A stretch of 64,000 nucleotides of DNA from Siphonobacter curvatus (GTDB lineage Bacteria > Bacteroidota > Bacteroidia > Cytophagales > Spirosomataceae). Where the stretch lies: assembly GCF_002943425.1 (NCBI RefSeq), contig NZ_PTRA01000001.1:1984001-2048000 (forward strand), written 5' to 3'. The notes beneath the pieces are model-generated. The model worked only from the letters and a program-made list of their open reading frames with translations, was not told where the DNA came from and ran no database searches. A program made the position numbers and the translations under genes. Of the stretch, positions 9,793 through 17,441 are shown piece by piece (positions within the stretch are counted from its first letter, which is position 1; every line of letters begins with the position of its first letter).

Positions 9793-9957
9793 CTAAAAAT
9801 GCCGGGGTGAATTGTAAGCGGCAAAGGCAGCTCCAATCAATACGGTTCCCACGATAGCAGTCAATAAATCGCCAAAACCCCAGAGGACAATAGCCAGAAG
9901 AAGAAAACCGCCCAACTGAGGTGCTTTAGAAGAGGTTGATTCGCTATGAGATGACAT
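9793..9957 (-). CDS. Small membrane protein, 54 aa, unknown function
   Basis: A short frame encodes MSSHSESTSSKAPQLGGFLL and continues for 54 residues. A polar Ser-rich N-terminus is followed by one or two closely packed hydrophobic segments (GGFLLLAIVLWGFGDLLTA and AIVGTVLIGAAFAAY). ATG start, TAG stop and a strong terminator 20 bp downstream all fit a real gene. The codon use and hydrophobic pattern resemble other small Bacteroidota membrane proteins. It starts 63 bases after the end of hemJ on the same strand and could be cotranscribed with it. No family was recognised. Confidence 0.65.
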   Translation of the reverse strand: MSSHSESTSSKAPQLGGFLLLAIVLWGFGDLLTAIVGTVLIGAAFAAYNSPRHF

Positions 9958-10020
9958 GATGAATTTCTTTTGAGATAATGTGACAAAAATAGAGGCTGCA
10001 TCCTAAACCGCCAAGTTCTT

Positions 10021-10575
10021 TTAAGGCTTTTGCTGCTTTTGTTCCCGCCGCCGTTTGACCAGCCGTACGGCCATCATAATAACTAGGGCAAAAACAAGCA
10101 GACCCACCACGCCGTAAATCCAGTCGAGTGCATTCTTCAATACCACCAGAAAAACAATGGCAAAGAGTAGAATCGTTGCTACTTCATTCCACAGGCGTAA
10201 CTGAAAAGAGCTGTGGCGGAAGTGATCCTGCCGCAGTTCGTAGATCAGCTTGCGGCAGTAAAAATGGTACGCCACCACACCCGCCACGAAGGTAAGCTTC
10301 AGGTGCATCCATGATTGTTCCAGCCACGCCGGAATCAGGTACAGCATCCAGCTAGCCGACAGAATGGTAAGCCACATTGCCGGAACCATGATGGCGTTGA
10401 AGAGTAGCTTTTCATTTTTCCGGTACTCGGCCAGCAAGATGCCACGAGCCGGCTCGGGCTTGGTATGAGCTTCGGTGTGATAGATAAACAGCCGGGGTAA
10501 ATAAAACAGACCCGCAAACCAGCTCACCACAAAAATGATGTGCAGGGATTTGAGGTAGGGATACGCAGACTCCAT
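10021..10575 (-). CDS. hemJ: Protoporphyrinogen IX oxidase HemJ
   Basis: The 184-residue integral membrane protein has about four to five TM helices and the UPF0093/HemJ signature. The N-terminus carries the conserved His in LKSLHIIFVVSWFAGLFYL and continues with PRLFIYH. A second conserved block is MHLKLTFVAGVVAYHF. HemJ oxidises protoporphyrinogen IX to protoporphyrin IX in haem synthesis, in the inner membrane. Context supports the assignment, because the divergent neighbour is hemN, another late haem enzyme. A basic/Gln-rich tail (KRRREQKQQKP) ends the protein. The start ATG at 10575 gives the usual short lead to helix 1. The 54-aa membrane protein lies just downstream. Confidence 0.9.
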   Translation of the reverse strand: MESAYPYLKSLHIIFVVSWFAGLFYLPRLFIYHTEAHTKPEPARGILLAEYRKNEKLLFNAIMVPAMWLTILSASWMLYLIPAWLEQSWMHLKLTFVAGVVAYHFYCRKLIYELRQDHFRHSSFQLRLWNEVATILLFAIVFLVVLKNALDWIYGVVGLLVFALVIMMAVRLVKRRREQKQQKP

Positions 10576-10603
10576 GGAAAAATAAGACCAGTGAAACGAT
10601 CGT

Positions 10604-10611
10604 CAAAAGTA
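10604..10611 (-). promoter_or_regulatory. Candidate -7 box for hemJ (TACTTTTG)
   Basis: On the minus strand the octamer TACTTTTG matches the Bacteroidota -7 consensus TAnnTTTG and lies about 28 bases before the hemJ ATG. No clear -33 TTTG is visible, so this is weak support only. Confidence 0.3.
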
Positions 10612-10731
10612 AAGCCTGAATGACCGATCCGGTACGCAGACCTGAGAAAAGTCATTGTTTACTCCGGCTCAAACCAGAAAATTTGCGGACAGTTCACCGG
10701 CCACTGAGCCGGATATTTGGATACGCGACTG

Positions 10732-12075
10732 ATGGAGACTTCACTGTTAAAAAAATACGATGTGGCTGGGCCACGCTATACGAGTTATCCCACAGTACCG
10801 TACTGGGAAACGGATACGTTTACTACGGAACAATGGAAAGACCGCTTGTTGGATAAATTCATTCGTTCCGACCGATCCGTCAGTTTGTACGTGCATCTGC
10901 CGTACTGTGAAAGCTTGTGTACGTTTTGTGGCTGTCATAAACGGATTACGAAAAACCATGCGGTCGAGCGGCCGTATCTGGAAACGGTCCTGCGGGAGTG
11001 GCAACTCTACCTGGATCTATTTCCTTCGCGACCTGAGTTAGCCGAAATGCACTTTGGGGGTGGAACGCCCACCTTTTTTACGGCCCAGAATCTCGCTTGG
11101 TTTGTAGAACAATTACTTAAAGGCACGACGGCTGTTGAGCAGCCAGACTTTGGCTTTGAGGGACACCCCAACAATACCACGTTTGAACATTTGCAGGCCC
11201 TCGCGGACCTGGGCTTTCGCCGCGTAAGCTTCGGGGTACAAGATTATGATCCACGCGTGCAGCAGGCAATTCATCGCATTCAACCGTTCGAGCGGGTAAA
11301 AATTGCTACCGAAAATGCTCGGCGGGCGGGTTACTCGTCCGTGAGTCACGATTTAGTGTACGGTTTGCCGTTTCAGACGCAGGCGGGCGTTCGGGATACC
11401 ATCCAGAAAACCATTGTCTTACGGCCCGATCGGATTTCCTATTACTCATACGCTCACGTACCCTGGATCAAAGGCACGGGGCAACGCGGGTTTCAGAACG
11501 AAGACATTCCACAAGGGGAAGAAAAGCGGGCTTTGTACGAAATCGGTCGGGATCTGCTGCAGCAGGCGGGTTATACTGAAATCGGAATGGACCATTTTGC
11601 TCTGCCTCATGATTCCCTGTATCAGGCCATGCAGAAGGGTACGCTCCACCGTAACTTCATGGGGTATACCACCACGCGTTCGGAGGTGCTGGTAGGGCTG
11701 GGGGCTTCTTCGATTTCGGATTGCTGGACGGCCTTCGCCCAGAACCTGAAAGATATCGAAGCGTATACGGCGGCGGTTGAAGAGCAGACTTTCCCGATTT
11801 TGAAAGGTCACGCCCTGACCGACGAAGATCTGCATATCCGGCGTCAGATTCTGGATTTAATGTGTCGTTTTGAAACCCAATGGCAGCCCGGTAGCTCTTC
11901 TGAAATAGAAGTGGCTTTGCAGGGATTACAAAACGATCAGTTGATCGAGTATAGCGTAGATCGCGTGCAGGTTACGGAAAAGGGGAGAGCTTTTTTGCGG
12001 AATATCTGTATGGTATTTGACGAAAAACTAAAGAAAAATCAACCCCAGCAACCGTTATTTTCTAAAACCGTTTGA
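10732..12075 (+). CDS. hemN: Oxygen-independent coproporphyrinogen III oxidase HemN
   Basis: The 447-residue radical-SAM enzyme converts coproporphyrinogen III to protoporphyrinogen IX without oxygen. The N-terminus KKYDVAGPRYTSYPT is characteristic. The iron-sulphur motif CESLCTFCGC gives CxxxCxxC for the 4Fe-4S cluster, followed by the GGGTP motif (HFGGGTPTF) that binds SAM. The HemN C-terminal domain is present (IRRQILDLMCRFE). The ATG at 10732 is chosen over the TTG at 10717 because the family starts here. It is divergent from hemJ, so the 155-bp gap holds both promoters. Cytoplasmic. The gene is followed by a strong terminator at 12148. Confidence 0.95.
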   Translation: METSLLKKYDVAGPRYTSYPTVPYWETDTFTTEQWKDRLLDKFIRSDRSVSLYVHLPYCESLCTFCGCHKRITKNHAVERPYLETVLREWQLYLDLFPSRPELAEMHFGGGTPTFFTAQNLAWFVEQLLKGTTAVEQPDFGFEGHPNNTTFEHLQALADLGFRRVSFGVQDYDPRVQQAIHRIQPFERVKIATENARRAGYSSVSHDLVYGLPFQTQAGVRDTIQKTIVLRPDRISYYSYAHVPWIKGTGQRGFQNEDIPQGEEKRALYEIGRDLLQQAGYTEIGMDHFALPHDSLYQAMQKGTLHRNFMGYTTTRSEVLVGLGASSISDCWTAFAQNLKDIEAYTAAVEEQTFPILKGHALTDEDLHIRRQILDLMCRFETQWQPGSSSEIEVALQGLQNDQLIEYSVDRVQVTEKGRAFLRNICMVFDEKLKKNQPQQPLFSKTV

Positions 12076-12147
12076 TCGGATTTTATTCCAGTCAACTATA
12101 AGGGGATCTAAAGTAAGGTGATACGCAAAACAGATAATACGCGAGTT

Positions 12148-12173
12148 AGCCCTGAGCAATCAGGGCTTTTTTG
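12148..12173 (+). terminator. hemN terminator
   Basis: An 8-bp stem (AGCCCTGA / TCAGGGCT) closes a GCAA tetraloop and is followed by T6. Confidence 0.85.
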
Positions 12174-12255
12174 TTGGAAAAAGCCTATATTCACTGTTTA
12201 GGGAATAGCGTAATGAATTACTATAATATAATCCCAACGCTAAACCGCTTATGAT

Positions 12256-12750
12256 ATGCCAATGAAAGAGCTCGTTTATCAGGAAACGCAGAAAATGACA
12301 CAAGCGTGGATCTGGCTGCCCTTACTCGCGATTATGGGTACGTGGCTCTGGGCTATAACTCACTTTGCAATAGTAGGAAACGACCTGAACGGCAGTACGA
12401 TCAGCACGCCGGCCTTACTGGCTCTGGGTAGTATACCCTTGAGTTTACTGACGCTCTTTTACTTTATTGAATTGAAAACGGTTCTTGCTGGGGATGTATT
12501 AGAAATTCAGTTAAATCCTTTCATGACCGAACGCATCTATTCCAGCGAAATCGTTCGTACGGAACTAATTACTTATGGATTCATCGGTTATGGTTACCGC
12601 TTTTCAAAGCAGTACGGTACTGTATTTAATGCCAAAGGAAGCACGGGTGTATTGATTTATAAAAACCGGGGTGAAAAAGTATTGATCGGAACCCAGCAAC
12701 CGGAAACATTACAGCAGGCTATTCAGCAATGGCGTGCTGGTACTGATTAA
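12256..12750 (+). CDS. Two-helix membrane protein with PH-like domain, unknown function
   Basis: The 164-residue protein has two TM helices (about residues 17-38, MTQAWIWLPLLAIMGTWLWA region, and 53-72, LLALGSIPLSLLTLFYFIEL), then a C-terminal beta-rich domain. That domain has short strands (VLAGDVLEIQLNP, SSEIVRTELI, GTVFNAKGSTGVLIYK, GEKVLIGTQQPETL), and a pattern like '..kVLIGTqqPe.L..ai' is common in PH-like membrane proteins of Bacteroidota. Function is unknown. The start ATG at 12256 could equally be the ATG at 12262. It ends 34 bases before the next gene and may be cotranscribed with it. Confidence 0.7.
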   Translation: MPMKELVYQETQKMTQAWIWLPLLAIMGTWLWAITHFAIVGNDLNGSTISTPALLALGSIPLSLLTLFYFIELKTVLAGDVLEIQLNPFMTERIYSSEIVRTELITYGFIGYGYRFSKQYGTVFNAKGSTGVLIYKNRGEKVLIGTQQPETLQQAIQQWRAGTD

Positions 12751-12784
12751 TTGAATAGGACCTATTGAGAAATTACCGCTTAAA

Positions 12785-13810
12785 ATGCCTGCTAAACCGA
12801 AGTTCTTATTAATTGCTCCCTGGGATTATCAGTTGTATGTAGTGATTGAAAAAAACCTTACACATCTGGGTTATGAGGTGGTAGTGGTACATAATAATCA
12901 ATATGCTTTTACCTATAAGGATAGCTTTCGGAAAATGAATTATCTGGTTAAGAAGCTATTTTCATCCGATAAAAGAAGGCTGAAAGCTGATTATTTAACT
13001 AGTAAACGGCGATCATTAATTCAGAAACATGATCGGTATGAGGTCACGCTCGTCATTCGATCGGATCTGTTTTCTACTGAACTTTTACTGGAAGCGAAGG
13101 CAAGAAGCGTGAAGTTTATTTCTTTTTTTTATGATGGGTTAACGCTAAATCCTCAGGTACTGCCTCAAATCAAATGGTTTGATCGTTTTTTTATTTTTGA
13201 TCGGACGGAAATCAATACGTTCAAAGCCTACGGTGTTGAGTACGCTCCTAATTTTTACGTGGATTATCCAGAATTAAATAGTAATTCATTAAAAAATCAG
13301 CCGGCGTATAAAATTTATTACATTAGTTCGTATCATCCTTCCCGCATTGAGATTATTCAGTCCTTCTATAAATACGTAACCACCAAATTACAACCCGTAC
13401 GGTTTGACTTTGTGTATCAGCCCCAGGATGAAGAAAAAATACCTGCGTTTATAAAAAAGAACTTTAACTGTCTGCCCACCATCGTACCCTATGAAGAACA
13501 GTTACGCCTGATAAAAAATACGGAAATTATTCTCGATTTTAAGATGGATGCCCACGCGGGTTTTTCCTTTCGGATTTTTGATGGTATTAATTGGCAGAAG
13601 AAAGTAATTACGACCAACGATTTAGTAGTAGAAGAGGATTTTTATCATCCGAATAATTTTTTCGTATTAACTGAAACCAATGAAGTAGAACTGGATGCCT
13701 TTTTAATCCTGCCGTATGTTCCACTGGATCCGGCCATCAGAGAGAAATATTCATTCAAAAGCTGGCTTCAAAGGGTTATTGATTACGTACCTTCGTATAA
13801 GCAGAAGTAA
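12785..13810 (+). CDS. Putative surface-polysaccharide glycosyltransferase
   Basis: The 341-residue soluble protein has two apparent Rossmann-like halves. The N-terminal half starts KFLLIAPWDYQLYVVIEKNL and has VTLVIRSDLF and KFISFFYDG strands. The C-terminal half has YKIYYISSYHPSRIEII, RLIKNTEIILDFK and FRIFDGINWQKKVITTN, the last resembling the donor-binding region of GT-B enzymes. This suggests a glycosyltransferase of lipopolysaccharide or capsule synthesis, but no conserved family motif is certain. The gene is visibly more AT-rich and richer in Phe, Tyr, Lys and Asn than its neighbours, which hints at horizontal acquisition. Confidence 0.6.
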   Translation: MPAKPKFLLIAPWDYQLYVVIEKNLTHLGYEVVVVHNNQYAFTYKDSFRKMNYLVKKLFSSDKRRLKADYLTSKRRSLIQKHDRYEVTLVIRSDLFSTELLLEAKARSVKFISFFYDGLTLNPQVLPQIKWFDRFFIFDRTEINTFKAYGVEYAPNFYVDYPELNSNSLKNQPAYKIYYISSYHPSRIEIIQSFYKYVTTKLQPVRFDFVYQPQDEEKIPAFIKKNFNCLPTIVPYEEQLRLIKNTEIILDFKMDAHAGFSFRIFDGINWQKKVITTNDLVVEEDFYHPNNFFVLTETNEVELDAFLILPYVPLDPAIREKYSFKSWLQRVIDYVPSYKQK

Positions 13811-13897
13811 ATTGTTTGGATTGGAAAAAGCGGATGTACCTAACGCTTAGCATAGCTAATACAACCTTTAGTAACTACCTACAAATCTAATATACCT

Positions 13898-14233
13898 ATG
13901 AAAATTCGGGACCGATTAATCGGGTTTGTAGTACTAATGAGTATATGGGTATCGTTTATATGGGTTTGCATCGATCTAATCCATCCGTTTGAATACTACT
14001 ACATCGGAAGTTTCGATTCCCGAGCCGAGGGGCATGAAAAAGCATTGAAGCACTTGCTTAGGACGTATGCTTTTGTATTCAGCGATGAATGTAAGGTGCT
14101 GTATGAGTATCCTGTAGACGGTTACCCACTTAAGGAAAGTCTATGGTATGATCAAGCTAAAGAAGAGTTGAGCTTAGAGACTGATGTACACAGTGGACCA
14201 ATTGCCCAATGGGAAAACATAACGAAGGATTAA
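13898..14233 (+). CDS. Hypothetical protein with N-terminal membrane helix
   Basis: The 111-residue protein has an N-terminal TM helix (GFVVLMSIWVSFIWVCIDLI) and a short soluble domain (HEKALKHLLRTYAFVFSDE, then YDQAKEELSLET). I recognise no family. AT-rich composition matches the preceding glycosyltransferase-like gene, so both may belong to one acquired segment. It ends before the strong bidirectional terminator at 14326-14363. Confidence 0.55.
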   Translation: MKIRDRLIGFVVLMSIWVSFIWVCIDLIHPFEYYYIGSFDSRAEGHEKALKHLLRTYAFVFSDECKVLYEYPVDGYPLKESLWYDQAKEELSLETDVHSGPIAQWENITKD

Positions 14234-14325
14234 ATGGAAAATTTAGTCGTATCCTTACATAATGGAATACCCATTGATAGCCTGTTAATTTCCCGCTAAT
14301 TTGTGGTTAATCATTCAAGAAACAA

Positions 14326-14363
14326 AAAGGCGGACGAATCAAGATCAGATTCGTCCGCCTTTT
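14326..14363. terminator. Strong bidirectional terminator
   Basis: A 15-bp perfect stem (AAAGGCGGACGAATC / GATTCGTCCGCCTTT) with a 7-nt loop and flanking A and T runs separates two convergent transcripts. Confidence 0.9.
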
Positions 14364-14386
14364 GTCGTAATGTATTATAGATTCAC

Positions 14387-15988
14387 TTACAATACTTTGG
14401 CATCAAACACGCCCGTAAGTACCCGATTATCACGTTTAACCTGAACCCAGATTCGATACGCTCCGGATTGGGGGAAGGCATAGGGAATACTCAGGTGGTT
14501 GGTATGGCCTTCGTGTTTCATGCCCGGCATGAGAGCCGCGTCCCGGGCGGCTTCGGGTAATGTAGCCAGTTTGGCCAGCACCTGATCAACGCTGTCGCGG
14601 AATACCTGCGGGGACGATGGGTTAGGAGCCTTCCGTTCCGTTTCGGCGATCCGATTTTCGAGAATCTGCTGGGAGGCATTGGAAAAGGTACCCGTTGGGT
14701 GGAGGTGAATGTATACCTGACCGTCGTTCTTAAACACGGCGGCATGCCCCATCATACCCAGGTACGGCTGTAAGACGGCGGGTTTGCCCTCGGGCGTCAG
14801 AATGGAAAAATTCAGGGAGTAGACTTTACCCGTCTGGAAGGTCTGATTGGGTTGGGCTTCCCAGACAATCGTGGAGCCATCCTGTAACTTAGTCCTTACG
14901 CCCGGTTTGCCACAAACTGTAATGGCCCGGTCGCCAAGCAAAGGTTGCTGGGTCGTTACTGACGAGGTAACCGCGTACGTATCCTCCGGATCGGCAACAA
15001 GGGTTTTGGACGTCGAACGGGGGAGGGCCGGAATATCGAGCGTGTCCGTTACGGTGTACGAAAAGCCCTGGTACCGTACCATGTCGGCGTACAACAGGTA
15101 TTTGCCCGCCGGAAGGTCTGGCAAGGCCGCCTGAAACGTCAGCGAATCCACGCGATTGGGATGAAGATGGGCGAAGGCATCCATCGAGCCCTGCCGGACC
15201 AGAAACAAGTGCATGAGTTTGCCGTGATCCGGTACCAGATAACTCAGCGAACGTCGGTGCTGGGATGTCGAATCAATACGGAGTGTCAGGACGGGTTGTC
15301 CGGCCTGGGTCGTTACGCTGGAGTTGGCCCGATACGGTTTATACAGAAAATCCCGGTATTGGTCGGCCCGGGCTTTCCACCAGTTATTTCCAATGAACAG
15401 AATACCAAAGCAAAACGTAGCTCCCAATACGGACCCAGTTACACGGCGACGGCGACTGGTTTTCGTATCGGACTGTCCCGGCATGAGCAGACTATCGCTG
15501 AGGCTGGCTCCGAAGATAGTCGTCATCAAGCCGACTAATAAGGCTCCTAAACCCACCAGTACCCAACCCGTTACCGCCGGCATTTGGCGGGTGGCGGTCG
15601 ATATAGCAACAATGGGCACCACGACGATACCCTTACCCAGACTTCCTTCAATCGTTACCTGTACACTGGCCGAGCCCGTTTCCATGAACCAGACGGACCC
15701 CTCAAACTGACCCGGTTCGCTGCCCACGGGTAGAGCCGGATCAGCTTGGGGTGAACCTTCGTCGCCCGCTGAAAAGTAGATGGGCTTGAGACTGATGTGC
15801 TCTACGCGACCCATTCCTACCAGTACGAATACTTTCGCCGTGCCGGGAATAACGTCCGGGGGTTGTACAAACACCTGTACGGGATATTTACCAGCAACCC
15901 CTTCGAATACTACACCCGAACTTCCGACGTGAGCCAGACTCAGCAAGGGGAATAGTAATCCTACGAAAAGATAAAAAAGGTATTTCAT
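14387..15988 (-). CDS. Exported PmoB-like-layout protein: N-terminal His, helical hairpin, HLHP motifs
   Basis: The 533-residue protein starts at the ATG at 15988 (the in-frame TTG at 15997 is not favoured). Signal peptide MKYLFYLFVGLLFPLLSLA ends in SLA, so cleavage would expose His20 as residue 1. A beta-rich domain follows (about 21-135), then two TM helices (about 140-163 and 184-203) and a larger C-terminal beta region. The latter contains DHGKLMHLF, AHLHP (H274, H276), GMMGHAAVF, IHLHP (H428, H430) and MPGMKHEGHTNH (H492, H495, H498). These His/Met clusters look like copper ligands. The gene lies 27 bases after the stop of the 10-helix protein and is in the same operon. The layout, domain-hairpin-domain with N-terminal His, matches that known for PmoB, but I see no clear sequence homology, so function is inferred only. 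Confidence 0.75.
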   Translation of the reverse strand: MKYLFYLFVGLLFPLLSLAHVGSSGVVFEGVAGKYPVQVFVQPPDVIPGTAKVFVLVGMGRVEHISLKPIYFSAGDEGSPQADPALPVGSEPGQFEGSVWFMETGSASVQVTIEGSLGKGIVVVPIVAISTATRQMPAVTGWVLVGLGALLVGLMTTIFGASLSDSLLMPGQSDTKTSRRRRVTGSVLGATFCFGILFIGNNWWKARADQYRDFLYKPYRANSSVTTQAGQPVLTLRIDSTSQHRRSLSYLVPDHGKLMHLFLVRQGSMDAFAHLHPNRVDSLTFQAALPDLPAGKYLLYADMVRYQGFSYTVTDTLDIPALPRSTSKTLVADPEDTYAVTSSVTTQQPLLGDRAITVCGKPGVRTKLQDGSTIVWEAQPNQTFQTGKVYSLNFSILTPEGKPAVLQPYLGMMGHAAVFKNDGQVYIHLHPTGTFSNASQQILENRIAETERKAPNPSSPQVFRDSVDQVLAKLATLPEAARDAALMPGMKHEGHTNHLSIPYAFPQSGAYRIWVQVKRDNRVLTGVFDAKVL

Positions 15989-16015
15989 AAAAACCAAAGT
16001 CAGAAAAAGGATAGG

Positions 16016-17239
16016 TTAGCGAACAACTTTCTGCATCCATTTGCCCCAGGCCAGACCCAATCGGGTTGAAACCACGGTAATGAGCAGAGCAATACCCAGG
16101 CCGGAAGCCAGTTGAGCGGCCGATTCAATACCCCAGGGGCCGTAGGTATAGCGGTACTTCCAGTTGGGGTCGTTGGAAAAATACCAGGTGTAGTTACCAA
16201 AGATTTTATTTCGCGTGAGGGGCGAGGTAAAGTGAAATTCGGAGAAATACCACTGAGCCACGACATATACCACCGCAAACACCAAACCCAGGGCGAGGGC
16301 CTGTAGCCAGTCGTTGCGACCCTTCAGTCGAACCGCTACGAGATCACAGGCAATGGCCGGTAGGATCAGTAGGACGGGAAATCCGTAGAATTGAAAATGC
16401 GTAACCGGATTCAGGATCGGTCCGAGTAAAGGCTCGGCGGGAAATTGCTGGAGTACCCAGTTCGTGATCAGTAGCACGCTCATGTAAACCGCACTGATGA
16501 TGGTACCACCCCAGCGGTGACCCGAGGCCCGTCCGGTAGCAAAAAGCAGCAGCGGAAATACGAAACCCGAGACCTGATAATACAGCGATGTGTGACCCCG
16601 CGAGTTGTCAATAAATTCGGAGGTGAACAGGTACACCAGGGCCAGCAGAAAACCCGCCGTCATCATAAACAGAAGCCGTAATCGCTGTACACGTTGCTGA
16701 TTTTGTTCATCGCTGAAAGAAGCCACCCGATCTGCCCGGTTCAGAATCGCCATTACGATAAAGAGGGACCCCAACTGAATGGTCATCAGCCCAAAGATCA
16801 GTACGGCATGGGGCGGCGTAAAGATCTCCACGTCGAGGCCATAAGCGGCATGCCACCAATCGTCGAAAGGAGCCGAGGATAGGGCGGCCATACTACCCCA
16901 GATGCAGAAAAGTCCGCCCAAAGAGCTGTAAAAAATTCCCCAGAAGTGAACCGAGCGATTTTTCTCTTCCGCCGTACCCCAGAAGGAAGTTTTCAAACAC
17001 TGATACCCCGCGAATGTACCCGCAAAAGCCGAGCCCAGGTAAATCAACAGGTGTGGGGCCGAAAATAAGCCGTCCCGGCCAATGGACATGTGCCAGGAAA
17101 TATCCCAGAGTACGCCCACAAAAATGCTCAATGAAGCCAATACGCAGGCGTACACGTACAACGGAATGCCCAAGAGTAAAGAGGTGGAACGGTGGATGCG
17201 ATGTTCCCAGGTTTGAGGAACCGATGCAGTCGTAGACAT
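16016..17239 (-). CDS. 10-helix membrane protein with duplicated PmoC-like D-x3-H...H metal motifs
   Basis: The 407-residue protein has about ten TM helices (near 23-45, 62-83, 98-120, 143-166, 188-208, 220-237, 243-263, 284-305, 311-332 and 374-395). A motif occurs twice at the helix/loop boundary. The first is WDISWHMSIGRDGLFSAPH (D46, H50, H63: D-x3-H-x12-H) and the second is FDDWWHAAYGLDVEIFTPPH (D126, H130, H144: D-x3-H-x13-H). Both are followed by a helix ending in Y/F-x-G (IYLG, LIFG). The first copy strongly resembles the PmoC/AmoC variable metal site in motif, including W-H-M-[ST]. The second has near-identical spacing, so the protein looks internally duplicated. Similar proteins of unknown function exist elsewhere (from memory). 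It is the first gene of the operon, with the exported partner after it. Confidence 0.78.
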   Translation of the reverse strand: MSTTASVPQTWEHRIHRSTSLLLGIPLYVYACVLASLSIFVGVLWDISWHMSIGRDGLFSAPHLLIYLGSAFAGTFAGYQCLKTSFWGTAEEKNRSVHFWGIFYSSLGGLFCIWGSMAALSSAPFDDWWHAAYGLDVEIFTPPHAVLIFGLMTIQLGSLFIVMAILNRADRVASFSDEQNQQRVQRLRLLFMMTAGFLLALVYLFTSEFIDNSRGHTSLYYQVSGFVFPLLLFATGRASGHRWGGTIISAVYMSVLLITNWVLQQFPAEPLLGPILNPVTHFQFYGFPVLLILPAIACDLVAVRLKGRNDWLQALALGLVFAVVYVVAQWYFSEFHFTSPLTRNKIFGNYTWYFSNDPNWKYRYTYGPWGIESAAQLASGLGIALLITVVSTRLGLAWGKWMQKVVR

Positions 17240-17441
17240 AGTAGAAACGGGTGAGGAATGGGTGAAGCAAGATAAGGTTTTAAAGTAGATAAATAACCTA
17301 TTTTCAGTGCTTTATGAGTTTTGTTAAGTAAACAATTCTGTGGGGTTAAGCGTTAATACGGATCAAAGTCAATGTTTGCCCCGTAGCTTTGACCTCTTTT
17401 TTTAGCATTTAGACACGCCTATTCCATTATACCCCTACGCG
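17240..17441. promoter_or_regulatory. Divergent promoter region of the membrane-enzyme operon and the DUF4421 gene
   Basis: The 202-bp gap separates two genes transcribed away from each other. A TAGCTTTG octamer at 17384-17391 fits the Bacteroidota -7 consensus TAnnTTTG for the rightward gene, but no well-spaced -33 box is visible. There is no obvious operator. Confidence 0.35.
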
